This document shows, piece by piece, positions 33,390-41,305 of a stretch of 58,795 nucleotides of DNA. The translations under genes were made by a program, and so were the position numbers. The notes beneath the pieces were generated by a model, which was given only the letters and a program-made list of their open reading frames with translations, made no database searches and was not told the origin of the DNA. Every line of letters begins with the position of its first letter. Within the stretch, counting starts at the first letter, position 1. Source of the DNA: Rhodoblastus sp052145335 (GTDB taxonomy: Bacteria > Pseudomonadota > Alphaproteobacteria > Rhizobiales > Beijerinckiaceae); the NCBI RefSeq assembly GCF_052145335.1, contig NZ_JBKQOU010000317.1, positions 1 to 58,795 of the forward strand, read 5' to 3'.

Positions 33390-33822
33390 CCGACATCTCC
33401 GTCGAAATCTCCGCAAAAGCGGCGTTTCTCTGTTGCAGCGCCAGCGCCAGCTTTTGCGCCGCCCGGCTCGCGTCGCGACGGTCCGTCCGCAGAATTTCCG
33501 GACAGGACGTTATTTCGATCAAATCGACCGCGATCTTCTCCGCGCCGAAGTGGCGCACCCGCCAGACGCCGGAAAAAGCCGTCTCCCAGACTTCGGATCG
33601 TCCAGCCAGATCGATCGTGGCGGCGACTTCGCCCCGCCCAAGAACCTCGTCGAGTTCGACGCGGTCGCGTCCGGACATAGGCAGTCCACCCAGATCGACG
33701 CAGGCTGTCTCGCCGGTCCCGGCGAAAACTTCCAGCAAGGCGTGGATTTCCCGCAGGACCGCCTCCGCCATCCCGGTCTGTTCGTGGAGGGGTTGTGGCG
33801 GCGCGGCGCAGGCGGGGCTCAT
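33379..33822 (-). CDS. HupH-like hydrogenase assembly protein
   Basis: 147 aa from MSPACAAPPQ; its ATG overlaps the protease stop (ATGA), and AAGG lies 8 bp before. The C-terminal half has GRGEVAATIDLAGRSEVWETAFSGVWRVRHF and IAVDLIEITSCPEIL, the pattern of the HupH/HoxQ C-terminal domain that assists small-subunit maturation. At 147 aa it is about half the usual HupH length, so only this domain is present. Gene order protease-HupH-small subunit fits the role. Confidence 0.75.
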   Translation of the reverse strand: MSPACAAPPQPLHEQTGMAEAVLREIHALLEVFAGTGETACVDLGGLPMSGRDRVELDEVLGRGEVAATIDLAGRSEVWETAFSGVWRVRHFGAEKIAVDLIEITSCPEILRTDRRDASRAAQKLALALQQRNAAFAEISTEMSDGQ

Positions 33823-34307
33823 GGGTTCCACCTTTCCACCAGTTCGCGCACAGCCGCATGAATCTCCGGTATGGCGGCGGAGACGGTGGGCGTCGGCTCC
33901 AGCCCCCAGTCGACGATTTCCGGCTGCACGCCGATCAGGGCGCGGCGCTCTGGTTTGGAGCCAAGAAATTCAGCCGCCGCCAGCAGATCGAACAAGGCCA
34001 CTTCATGAACGGAATATTTCTTGCCGGAGAGCTGGGCGTCCATTGCGGCGCCCTCGAAGGTCCTCACCGTTCCGGGACATGCGCTTAAAATCGCGGCGTC
34101 AAGGACGATCAGACCGCCGCAGGCCTCCACTTCCGGCAGAAGCGACAGGCCGAGCGTGCCGCCATCGCGAATGACGACACCGTCGCGGCCATAGACCCAG
34201 GAATCTCGAGAGGCTTCGAGCGCATTGGCGGCGTGAACGCCGACGCCATCGTCCTGCATCAGGATATTGCCAAGTCCGAGTACGAGAATGGATCGCTCCG
34301 CCGACAT
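33819..34307 (-). CDS. Hydrogenase maturation protease
   Basis: 162 aa. HupD/HycI family: ILVLGLGNILMQDDGVGVHAANAL (first Ni-binding Glu/Asp region), VIRDGGTLGLSLLPEVEACGGLIVLDA (Asp), KKYSVHEVALFDLLAAAEFLG (His). It cleaves the C-terminal peptide of the large subunit encoded at 28451. First gene of the operon; a tandem-repeat terminator precedes it on the minus strand. Confidence 0.93.
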   Translation of the reverse strand: MSAERSILVLGLGNILMQDDGVGVHAANALEASRDSWVYGRDGVVIRDGGTLGLSLLPEVEACGGLIVLDAAILSACPGTVRTFEGAAMDAQLSGKKYSVHEVALFDLLAAAEFLGSKPERRALIGVQPEIVDWGLEPTPTVSAAIPEIHAAVRELVERWNP

Positions 34308-34435
34308 CGAGCAGCCCTATAAATACGAATATGGCGATATATTAACGCCGGTTTTCCCGCCAGCGCCTTGACGTGGATTAATTAGCGGGATTGGCGATGC
34401 GCTTTTTTCCGCCGCGAAAGACGGGGCCAAACAAA

Positions 34436-34460
34436 CGAGGCCGTTTTGCCGACGGCCTCG
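34436..34460 (-). terminator. Terminator of the fadL-like gene, with 21-bp tandem repeat
   Basis: CGAGGCCG (34436-34443) pairs with CGGCCTCG (34453-34460); read on the minus strand the stem is followed by TTTGTTT, a usable intrinsic terminator after the FadL-type gene. A 21-bp unit containing one arm is duplicated in tandem (34446-34466 and 34467-34487), plus a partial third copy, giving a spare arm. Confidence 0.6.
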
Positions 34461-34530
34461 GCCTTTTTGCCGACGGCCTCGGCCTTTTTGCCGTTCGCGA
34501 CAGGCGACTACGGTCAACCCGCCGGAACGA

Positions 34531-35847
34531 TCAATATTTCGCGATCACTGGCGCGGGAGTGTCGAAGTGATAGGTATATCCCAGCGTCACTTCGAGCTGC
34601 GACATCGAGAGGGTGATGTCGCGTCCGGTCGGCCCAGACGGGGTGAGTTCCGGTCCGGAAACGCTCGTGCGCGGCGCATAGACTATGGCGAAGTCGACGC
34701 CCGAATTGCGGTTCACATTATAGGTGAAACCGCCGCTGATATGATTCTGGACTACGGCCGGCGCAAGAATGTTGAACGTCACATTGTTGGAAGTGATCGG
34801 CTGCGTATTGTACGCATAGCCCGCGCGCAGGGTCAGCGCGTCGGTATATTTCCATTCAACGCCCAACGACACGACGTTTACGTCGCGCCAGCCGAAGCCC
34901 GGACCGTTAGTCGAGCCCAGCAGGTATTGCGCGCTCATTTGATTGGCGATCGACTTTACGCTGCTATAGAAAATATCTTTCCAATCGACCATGACCGCCA
35001 ACGTCGGCAGGACCTTGTAGGACAAGCCCGCGCCGATCGTGGCGGGAACGTCGAAGGATCCGCCCTGGGCGAACAAGCCGCTGTATTGGGTGAAGCCCGT
35101 GGCCCAGATCGGCGTCGAACCGTCGATGGCGATCGAGAACTGCTCGTTGATGTGATAAAGCGCGCCGGCCCGCACGCCAGCGCCGAACGACCAGGCGACG
35201 GAACGGTCGGTCAGATCGCCGGGATTGGAGGAAATGCCCGAGAAAGCGCGAAGGCCATAGGCCGAAAACACTTGCGTCACGAAGGTCGGAGCGACGCCGA
35301 GCGAAAGATTGCCGAACCTCTGGGCGTAACCGACGCTGATGAGCGCCTGATTCAGGTCGACGCCAGCCTTGCCGCCGCAAAACACGCCCTGCGATGGCGA
35401 GCCGAGATAGGCGCAATTGGGGTTGGCGGTGTTGCCGGCATAAGTGGTGTTCATACCGCCATTGCCGTTCATCGCAAAGCCAAAGGCCTGATCCGCATTC
35501 AGCGGCAGCGAATAGCCGATCGCCGGAATCGCGAAAATATCGCGATAAGAACTGACCGTGCCGGGAGCGACGAAGCCGGGCGCGTTGCTTGTACTGTATT
35601 CGCGGCTGGGGTTGAACAACGACACGTCGGCGTTGAACTGATGGCCTACATCAACCAAGCCGGCCGGGTTGTTGGCCGTGGTCAGAGCATCTGCGGGATT
35701 GGCCATGCCAGCGCCGCCCAAAGCCTGATCGCGCGCGCTGACGCCTTCGACGAAATAGCCTTCGGTCGCCTGCGCTCCGCCGGTCGCCGCGCCTAAAGCC
35801 AGCGCGCAAATTCCCGCGCGAAACGAATTCCGCAATCTCGACGCCAT
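34531..35847 (-). CDS. FadL/OmpP1-family outer-membrane channel
   Basis: 438 aa from MASRLRNSF after GGGGAG. The signal peptide ends near AQA|TEG. The mature N-terminus GYFVEGVSARDQALGGAGMANPADALTTANNPAGL is the FadL/TodX hatch region; the rest alternates as beta strands and ends in a beta-signal like TLGYTYHF...IAKY. FadL channels pass hydrophobic compounds laterally through the outer membrane. In this sulfur-oxidation setting, uptake of hydrophobic sulfur species is conceivable, but hydrocarbons or fatty acids are equally possible. Monocistronic, with an AT-rich upstream region. Confidence 0.9.
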   Translation of the reverse strand: MASRLRNSFRAGICALALGAATGGAQATEGYFVEGVSARDQALGGAGMANPADALTTANNPAGLVDVGHQFNADVSLFNPSREYSTSNAPGFVAPGTVSSYRDIFAIPAIGYSLPLNADQAFGFAMNGNGGMNTTYAGNTANPNCAYLGSPSQGVFCGGKAGVDLNQALISVGYAQRFGNLSLGVAPTFVTQVFSAYGLRAFSGISSNPGDLTDRSVAWSFGAGVRAGALYHINEQFSIAIDGSTPIWATGFTQYSGLFAQGGSFDVPATIGAGLSYKVLPTLAVMVDWKDIFYSSVKSIANQMSAQYLLGSTNGPGFGWRDVNVVSLGVEWKYTDALTLRAGYAYNTQPITSNNVTFNILAPAVVQNHISGGFTYNVNRNSGVDFAIVYAPRTSVSGPELTPSGPTGRDITLSMSQLEVTLGYTYHFDTPAPVIAKY

Positions 35848-36089
35848 CTCTCTCCCCTTTCGATTTTGTCCCCGACGCGCCGCTTTCCGCGCCTTCGCGT
35901 TTAAGGATTCTATTATGAATTGAATGATCACATATGAATGTATTACGTCATAGAATGCTCTTCGGTTCTCCGCTCGAATTCCGGCTGGTGCGCTATTATG
36001 GCAACAGTTTGGCGCCGCTTCGGGCGCGGCCGCCGATTTTGCGTTCCAGCTTCTTTGTGCAATGAATTGCGATCCTTACCCGGCCAAAA

Positions 36090-36593
36090 ATGTCTGAACC
36101 TGAATCGAAAACGATCGACGCGCCTTGGCGACTCATACGGCTCGGTCCGCGCGACGGCGACCGCTATTGCGATCACTTGATGCGTCTCGACTCGGAGGAT
36201 CGGCGTTTTCGTTTTTTCGAAGAGCCGGAAGAATTCCTGATGGCGCTTCACGCCGGCGCCGCTGTCGCCGATGGACGCATAGTCGTGGGGTGCGAGTCGG
36301 AGGGCCAAATTCGCGGGGTCGGTGAACTCCTGGCCGATGCGCAAGATCCCAGGCGGGGCGAATTGGCGTTCAGCGTCGAACGCGATTGGCGGCGGCGAGG
36401 TCTCGGCCGCGCCTTGATGCAGGCGATGATAGACGCCGCCCGCGACAAGAGCTTCAGATGTTTGGAGCTGGAGATCCTACCGGATAATCTGGCAATGCAA
36501 AATCTGGCGCGGCGCTTCACCTCGGACCTGCAGCGACGTAACGGAAACGTGATCGCCACGATCGGCGCCTGCGTCACCAAGTCGCGCGTATGA
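36090..36593 (+). CDS. GNAT-family N-acetyltransferase
   Basis: 167 aa. The acetyl-CoA site is ELAFSVERDWRRRGLGRALMQAMIDAAR (motif A, RRRGLGRA), followed by LELEILPDNLAMQNLARRF (motif B). The N-terminal WRLIRLGPRDGDRYCDHLMRL resembles small stress-related GNAT proteins. Substrate unknown. It stands alone between the FadL gene and arsR and has no evident sulfur role. Confidence 0.88.
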   Translation: MSEPESKTIDAPWRLIRLGPRDGDRYCDHLMRLDSEDRRFRFFEEPEEFLMALHAGAAVADGRIVVGCESEGQIRGVGELLADAQDPRRGELAFSVERDWRRRGLGRALMQAMIDAARDKSFRCLELEILPDNLAMQNLARRFTSDLQRRNGNVIATIGACVTKSRV

Positions 36594-36681
36594 GCCTTGA
36601 AAACCAAGCTTTTCCTGCCAAAATACCAACTACATATCCACATATTCGGGTTTGCAAGAAAATGCTTTACGCGGCGCTAAA

Positions 36682-36698
36682 TTGACCTTATTTGTCAA
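36682..36698. promoter_or_regulatory. Inverted repeat TTGAC-N7-GTCAA before the second arsR
   Basis: TTGACCTTATTTGTCAA is a perfect 5-bp inverted repeat ending 36 bp before the ATG at 36735. Its position fits a self-binding operator. It differs from the ATTC-N8-GAAT form at 11828, so the two ArsR proteins may recognise different sites. Confidence 0.5.
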
Positions 36699-36734
36699 CT
36701 AACCATTGTGCAGTTGCGAACAAACGAGGCGCCC

Positions 36735-37082
36735 ATGGCCTTGCCGAAATTGAAAAACATGACCGTGTCCGAAGATCTCGGACAGATAGCGGACAACGCG
36801 AGGGACGCGAGCGAATTCCTCAAAGCCCTCGCGCATGAGTCCCGCCTGCTGATCCTGTGCATACTGTCGGAAGGCGAAAAATCCGTCGGCGATCTTGAAA
36901 CCCTGCTGGCGCAGAGGCAATCGACGGTATCGCAACAATTGGCGCGGCTGCGTCTGGACGGCCTGGTGACGGCCCGTCGCGACGGCAAATCGATCTATTA
37001 CAACCTGGCCAATGACAACGTGCGCACCATTCTGCAAGCCGTCTATTCGGTTTTTTGCCACAAGCCGAAACGCCGGCGCTGA
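36735..37082 (+). CDS. Persulfide-sensing ArsR-family repressor (BigR/SqrR-like)
   Basis: 115 aa from ATG 36735 (CGAGG before it); the upstream GTG at 36708 has no ribosome site. Winged helix: EFLKALAHESRLLILCILSEGEKSVGDLE, recognition helix QSTVSQQLARLRLDG, wing ARRDGKSIYYNLA. With this start the two cysteines are Cys42 and Cys108, the same numbers as the sensing pair in BigR (SqrR has 41 and 107), which supports both the start and a sulfide/persulfide-sensing role. It probably represses sulfide-induced genes nearby, such as tauE and possibly sqr. Confidence 0.9.
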   Translation: MALPKLKNMTVSEDLGQIADNARDASEFLKALAHESRLLILCILSEGEKSVGDLETLLAQRQSTVSQQLARLRLDGLVTARRDGKSIYYNLANDNVRTILQAVYSVFCHKPKRRR

Positions 37083-37105
37083 AGCGCGACAGAGAAAAAG
37101 CCCGT

Positions 37106-37417
37106 TCAGTTTTTTCCGTTCGCAGATCCCAGTCGCCGCAGCAAATCCCAGGAATAAATTCCTGACCCATGCCTGTCGTCGAATTGCACGCGTATCGCGT
37201 AATTGCCAACGAGCTCCAGGTCGAGAATCGCAACGTCCTTGACGCTGGGGATGCTTTGAGCGGCTGGTGATGAAATTCCCTTTCCTTCGACGCTGGGACT
37301 GTTCGAACGCAAATCTTCCGCCGCCAGCGCTAAAGAACTTCCATCTTCGAAAAAAAGCCTCAGGACTTTGCCCTGATCGGTCAGCTTGATCTCAGTGGGC
37401 TGATTCGAAACATCCAT
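37106..37417 (-). CDS. DUF971 protein
   Basis: 103 aa from MDVSNQPTEIKL (GAGG before the ATG). DUF971 (gamma-butyrobetaine-hydroxylase-like N-terminal fold): TEIKLTDQGKVLRLFFEDGSSLALAAEDLR, then DLELVGNYAIRVQFDDRHGSGIYSWDLLRRLG. Stand-alone DUF971 proteins occur with Fe-S or sulfur metabolism genes; the role is not established. Convergent with arsR and divergent from tauE. Confidence 0.9.
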   Translation of the reverse strand: MDVSNQPTEIKLTDQGKVLRLFFEDGSSLALAAEDLRSNSPSVEGKGISSPAAQSIPSVKDVAILDLELVGNYAIRVQFDDRHGSGIYSWDLLRRLGSANGKN

Positions 37418-37563
37418 CGCGCGCCTCATCATGTCTGGCGCTGAGCGAGCGAAACGCCCGCTTGACCGGCACCGCGATCCAGGTCATTAAATTCGAATAT
37501 TATCATATTATGCGACAAGGCAAAGACCGTCGACGAGTCTGATTTCAACCCCGAGGAACAAGC

Positions 37564-38355
37564 TTGTCGATTGATGCCCTTGCGTTTTTGTCCGGCATAC
37601 TCGTCGGTTTCGTCCTCGGCCTGATTGGCGGCGGCGGTTCCGTCTTCGCCGCTCCGTTGCTGGTCTATTTCGTTGGCCTTTCCGAACCGCACGTAGCGAT
37701 CGGCACGAGCGCCGTCGCGGTCGCCGCCAATGCGGTCGTGAATCTGATCGGCCATGCGCGGGCAGGGCACGTGAAATGGCCATGCGCACTTATTTTCGCG
37801 GGTTCGGGTGTGATCGGGGCAGCGGCCGGCTCCACCCTCGGCAAGCATTTCGACGGGCAAAAACTGCTGCTGCTGTTCGGCCTGCTGATGATCGTCATCG
37901 CCGCGCAGATGTTTTTCAAGAAGCCTGTCGCTCAAGACGACGATATTCACTTCACGAAGCAGACGGCGCGGCATCTCGGTCCGCCATTGACGCTTTATGG
38001 TTTTGGCGTCGGCGCCTTGGCGGGGTTTTTTGGAATTGGTGGCGGATTTCTGGTTGTGCCAGGCCTGTTGGCGGCGACAGGAATGCCGATCCTTTCCGCC
38101 GTCGGCTCTTCACTCGTCTCGGTGGCCGCATTCGGCGCGACCACAGCGGCGAATTATGCGCTTTCCGGAATGGTCGACTGGCGCGTGGCCGGGTTCCTGC
38201 TGGCGGGCGGCGTATTCGGCGGACTGGGCGGCGGAGCGCTCGCGGTGCGACTTGCGGTGGGCAAGCAAATTTTGACGAAGGTTTTCGCCGTGCTGGTGGC
38301 GGGGGTCGGCTGCTACGTCGTTTCGCGTGGCGCCCTTACCCTTCTCGAACAGTGA
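37564..38355 (+). CDS. TauE/SafE-family sulfite/organosulfur exporter
   Basis: 263 aa using TTG 37564 (GAGGAAC before it), giving MSIDALAFLSGILVGFVLGLIGGGGSVFA. About eight helices with the duplicated TauE motif: GLIGGGGSVFAAPLL in the first half and GFFGIGGGFLVVPGLL in the second. Family members export sulfite or sulfonates. Cytoplasmic sulfite from reverse DsrAB would be a natural substrate. Divergent from the DUF971 gene, across an AT-rich region with ATTCGAAT (37491-37498). Confidence 0.9.
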   Translation: MSIDALAFLSGILVGFVLGLIGGGGSVFAAPLLVYFVGLSEPHVAIGTSAVAVAANAVVNLIGHARAGHVKWPCALIFAGSGVIGAAAGSTLGKHFDGQKLLLLFGLLMIVIAAQMFFKKPVAQDDDIHFTKQTARHLGPPLTLYGFGVGALAGFFGIGGGFLVVPGLLAATGMPILSAVGSSLVSVAAFGATTAANYALSGMVDWRVAGFLLAGGVFGGLGGGALAVRLAVGKQILTKVFAVLVAGVGCYVVSRGALTLLEQ

Positions 38356-38533
38356 CGCCAACCCCCTAAGCCGCCGCCGAGCCATTCCGTCTTCCGGTTG
38401 AGTTGAAATTTGGCTATTCTGTCGTCACCAGGAGGCGGATGGGCCCATATGGGAAATGTCGGATGAAAAGTTTTTGGCGCCGCTGGAGGCGCGACGCGGA
38501 ACTTCGGTTGGCGGCGAGCTGAGGGATAACAAG

Positions 38534-38824
38534 ATGTGTGTTGGCGTGCCGATGCGGATTATCGAGGGCGACGAGGTTTCGGCGCTGTGCGCGCGCGACG
38601 ACGACTCCCGGCGCGTCTCGATGCTGCTGATCGGCGCGCAGGAGCCGGGAACGCAGGTGCTGGTCCATATCGACACCGCCATCCGCGTGCTCGACGCGCA
38701 GGAGGCGCGGCTGATCGACGATGCCTTGCGCGGGCTGGAAGCCGCCCTGCGCGGCGAGAGTTTCGATGCGCTTTTCGCCGACCTGATCGACCGCGAACCT
38801 CAATTGCCTAGACATTTGCGCTGA
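38534..38824 (+). CDS. hypC: HypC/HupF hydrogenase chaperone
   Basis: 96 aa from MCVGVPMRIIEGDE; Cys2 is the essential HypC cysteine that carries the Fe(CN)2CO unit. The start follows GAGGG and removes a spurious N-terminal extension. The rest, ending LPRHLR, contains LIGAQEPGTQVLVHIDTAIRVLD, the usual HypC beta-barrel segment (GDYVLVHxGxAI). It serves maturation of the hydrogenase encoded 4 kb to the left. No other hyp genes are in the window. Confidence 0.9.
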   Translation: MCVGVPMRIIEGDEVSALCARDDDSRRVSMLLIGAQEPGTQVLVHIDTAIRVLDAQEARLIDDALRGLEAALRGESFDALFADLIDREPQLPRHLR

Positions 38825-38894
38825 AGGCGCTGGAAAGTTTGCTGCTTTCTTTCTTTCCATCTGAGGCCTCGATGTCCGCGCATTCCGGCCGTTC

Positions 38895-39035
38895 ATGGGC
38901 TCGACTTTTGCCGATCCGATCAAAATCACGAGGAAACGCGACGACCACACCATTGCCTCGCGCCTTGACCTGCCGAAGGTCGACGAGGCCTCACTCAAAG
39001 CCTTTCTCGCGCCGGATCAGTTCGAAGGCCTCTAA
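38895..39035 (+). CDS. Possible 46-aa protein after hypC
   Basis: Reading frame of 46 codons (MGSTFADPIKITRK...ending FLAPDQFEGL) with GC-rich third positions like neighbouring genes, but no clear ribosome site. It lies 70 bp after hypC and just before a hairpin. It may be a genuine small protein or the 3' end of a lost gene. No family recognised. Confidence 0.3.
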   Translation: MGSTFADPIKITRKRDDHTIASRLDLPKVDEASLKAFLAPDQFEGL

Positions 39036-39038
39036 TAG

Positions 39039-39064
39039 GAACGCCGCTCTTGCAAGCGGCGTTC
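39039..39064. terminator. Bidirectional hairpin between hypC side and tusA
   Basis: GAACGCCGCT (39039-39048) pairs with AGCGGCGTTC (39055-39064) around a 6-nt loop. It separates the plus-strand hypC region from the minus-strand tusA stop at 39084. There is no long T-run, so termination is likely but not certain. Confidence 0.55.
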
Positions 39065-39083
39065 GACAAATTATCGATGAAGC

Positions 39084-39311
39084 TCAGGCGACGTGTTTGA
39101 TGAGAAAACGATAGACGCCGTCGCTGGAGGTGGATTCAATCAACTCGTTGCCGGTCGTCCGGCAAAAGGCGGCAAAATCTGCTACCGAACCGGGGTCGGT
39201 CGCCAGAACCTCCAGCGTGCCCCCGGCCGGAACTTCCTTCAACGTCTTTTTCGCTCGCAAAATCGGCAGCGGGCAATTCAATCCTTTTGCATCGAGTGTT
39301 TTGTCGGCCAT
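39084..39311 (-). CDS. tusA: TusA sulfur-carrier protein
   Basis: 75 aa. The TusA/SirA motif LDAKGLNCPLPILRAKKTL carries the persulfide cysteine (CPxP), followed by GGTLEVLATDPGSVADFAAFCR. TusA accepts sulfur from rhodanese or DsrE2 and hands it to DsrE/DsrC in sulfur oxidisers. It lies 28 bp after dsrE2, both transcribed from sqr. Identification secure. Confidence 0.95.
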   Translation of the reverse strand: MADKTLDAKGLNCPLPILRAKKTLKEVPAGGTLEVLATDPGSVADFAAFCRTTGNELIESTSSDGVYRFLIKHVA

Positions 39312-39339
39312 GAGGATTCCTCTTTGCTTGTTGATTTGA

Positions 39340-39846
39340 TCAGATGAACAGATTGATGTCGGACTTTAGCGCCCGTTCCATATAGGTCGCTGCGCCTCCC
39401 AGTTCCACGCCGTCGATCAGGTCCGATTTCTTGTATTCGAACAGGTCGAGCGTCATCTGGCACGCTATGATCTTGACGTCGGATTCGATCGCCGCCTCGC
39501 GCAATTCCTCGATTGAGGCGACGCCCTTTTTCTTGATCAGATTCTTCATCATCACCGTGGCGCCGGCGTCCACGCCGGGCAGCATATTGACGATATTGGG
39601 CATGGCCATGTGCATCCCCATTACCGGCATTTTCATCGCCGCGTTACCAAGCGCCGTCACCTGCAGGTCGAGCTTCTTTTTCAAGAGTTCGAGCCCGTAG
39701 AAGGTAAAAAACAAGGTGACGTCGACGCCCATGGCGGCCGCCGTCGTCGCCAGGATGAAGGGCGGATAGGCCCAGTCCAGCGAACCCTTGGTGACAATGA
39801 TGCTCATCGACTTGGCGTTGCCGCCCGAATTTTGATTCTCGGTCAT
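39340..39846 (-). CDS. dsrE2: DsrE2-type sulfurtransferase
   Basis: 168 aa from MTENQNSGGNAKS (GGAGGG before it). SMSIIVTKGSLDWAYPPFILATTAAAMG starts the DsrE2 fold, VTLFFTFYGLELLKKK follows, and KIIACQMTLDLF carries the conserved cysteine. DsrE2 proteins act with TusA in moving cytoplasmic sulfane sulfur; some are membrane-associated, and the hydrophobic PPFILATTAAAMG and MPVMGMHMAMP stretches agree. Lies 68 bp after sqr. Confidence 0.92.
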   Translation of the reverse strand: MTENQNSGGNAKSMSIIVTKGSLDWAYPPFILATTAAAMGVDVTLFFTFYGLELLKKKLDLQVTALGNAAMKMPVMGMHMAMPNIVNMLPGVDAGATVMMKNLIKKKGVASIEELREAAIESDVKIIACQMTLDLFEYKKSDLIDGVELGGAATYMERALKSDINLFI

Positions 39847-39914
39847 CGACCCTCCACGCGCAGTCACTTGCGCACCTTGCCCGCCGGCGTGAAAAAAACC
39901 GGCAGTCGCTACTT

Positions 39915-41198
39915 TCAATCGCTGGTTATGTTCTTGAGCTTGCCGATGCCCAGCATGGTGAGGGCGGCGTTTTCGTAGAAGGGCTCGCTTTCGCCCTTGC
40001 GCATCTTGCGGATGAAATATTTCTCGAAGCCGATCTTGGCCGCATGGACCCAGCGGCCCGACGACGACCAGTTGACATTGCGAGGCGGAATTTGTGGCTG
40101 CGCCACGAAGGCGATGCCGGAATCGCCGAAGTCGGCCAGGCAGACCGCATTCCAGGTGCCCTGATATTTCGCCGGGCGGCCACGCAGAATCTCGCCCAGA
40201 TTTTTCGCTGTCGCGGTGACCATGGATTCAATCATGAAGCCGGTTTTCGGCACGCCGCAGGGCACGGGAGTCGGACCCATCGGCGGGATGGCGACGCAGA
40301 CGCCGACAGCAAAGATATTCCGGTATTTTGGATTCTGCTGGTGCTTGTCGACCAGCACGAAGCCGCGAGGATTGACCAGGCCGTCGATGCCGCGCAATGG
40401 CTTGATTCCTCGGAAGGCGGGCAGCATCATCGAGTAGCCGAAAGGCAGTTCGTGCGTCGCCTTGACCGATCCATCGTCCGCGACCTCCTCAACGGTCATC
40501 TTGCCGCCTTCGACCTTTTTCACCCGCGAACTGGTGAACCACTTGATGTGCTTCTCGCGCAGTGCGCTTTCGAGCAGCCCCTTGGTGTCACCGACGCCGT
40601 CAAGGCCAAGATGGCCGACATAGGGTTCCGAGGTCACGAAAGTCATCGGCACCTTGTCGCGGATTTTTCTGCGCCGCAGTTCGGTTTCCAGGATGAAGGT
40701 GAATTCATAGGCGGGGCCGAAGCAGGACGCGCCCTGCACCGCGCCGGTAATGATCGGACCAGGCTTCTTGCAGAATTCTTCAAAACTGACGCCGGCTTTC
40801 TCCGCGTGATCGATGTGGCAGATCGAGGTGGTGAAGCCTTCGGGACCGAGCCCTTCGATTTCGTCGAAAGCCAGCTCCGGGCCGGTGGCGATGATCAGAT
40901 GATCGTATTTCAGCGTCGAGCCGTCCGCTAGCTCGATCTGATTGGCTTCCGGATCAAGCTTTACGACAGGCGTCGGTTTGAAACGGATGCCGCGCTTGGC
41001 AAAGGTCGGAGCCAAGTCGATTTCGAGAGACTCGCGTGTGCGCCAACCGACGGGTATCCAGGGATTGGAAGGAACGAAATGATAGATCGGATCCTTGGTG
41101 ACAACCGTGAGTTTGTCCTCCGGCCGCATCTGGTCCTTCATTTCATAAGCCATTATGACGCCGCCCAAGCCGGCGCCCATGATCACGATTTCCGCCAC
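39915..41198 (-). CDS. sqr: Sulfide:quinone oxidoreductase, type I
   Basis: 427 aa using GTG 41198 (GGGGAGG before it), the length of the Rhodobacter capsulatus enzyme. FAD site EIVIMGAGLGGVIMAYEM at the N-terminus. With this start the cysteines fall at 127 (TSICHID), 159 (GASCFGP) and 353 (NAVCLADFGD), the three catalytic positions known from R. capsulatus SQR. The C-terminal FIRKMRKGESEPFYE is the membrane-binding end. It oxidises sulfide to polysulfide and reduces quinone at the periplasmic face. An ATTC-N8-GAAA operator lies about 90 bp upstream. Confidence 0.95.
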   Translation of the reverse strand: MAEIVIMGAGLGGVIMAYEMKDQMRPEDKLTVVTKDPIYHFVPSNPWIPVGWRTRESLEIDLAPTFAKRGIRFKPTPVVKLDPEANQIELADGSTLKYDHLIIATGPELAFDEIEGLGPEGFTTSICHIDHAEKAGVSFEEFCKKPGPIITGAVQGASCFGPAYEFTFILETELRRRKIRDKVPMTFVTSEPYVGHLGLDGVGDTKGLLESALREKHIKWFTSSRVKKVEGGKMTVEEVADDGSVKATHELPFGYSMMLPAFRGIKPLRGIDGLVNPRGFVLVDKHQQNPKYRNIFAVGVCVAIPPMGPTPVPCGVPKTGFMIESMVTATAKNLGEILRGRPAKYQGTWNAVCLADFGDSGIAFVAQPQIPPRNVNWSSSGRWVHAAKIGFEKYFIRKMRKGESEPFYENAALTMLGIGKLKNITSD

Positions 41199-41289
41199 TA
41201 TAGCCTCCCCGCAATTTTTGTTTGCGTTCACGGCAGCCGCCAAATTGTGGCCTCGCCCTGTCGCATTTTTGTGATTGTCATATTAGTTT

Positions 41290-41305
41290 ATTCGCATTTA
41301 TGAAA
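41290..41305. promoter_or_regulatory. sqr: ArsR-type operator upstream of sqr
   Basis: ATTCGCATTTATGAAA matches the ATTC-N8-GAAT operator with one mismatch in the last base. The surrounding TTTATTCG and TATGAA also match the site at 11828. Located 92 bp upstream of the sqr GTG, in the promoter region. Implies sulfide/persulfide control by an SqrR/BigR-type repressor. Confidence 0.6.

Noticed and set aside
34313..34335. ArsR-type operator before the hydrogenase operon
   Set aside because: Only one half (ATTCGTATTTAT on the minus strand) matches; the second arm is AGGG.
35911..35956. ArsR-type operator upstream of the fadL-like gene
   Set aside because: GAAT and ATTC half-sites are present in the AT-rich region but none has the N8 spacing.
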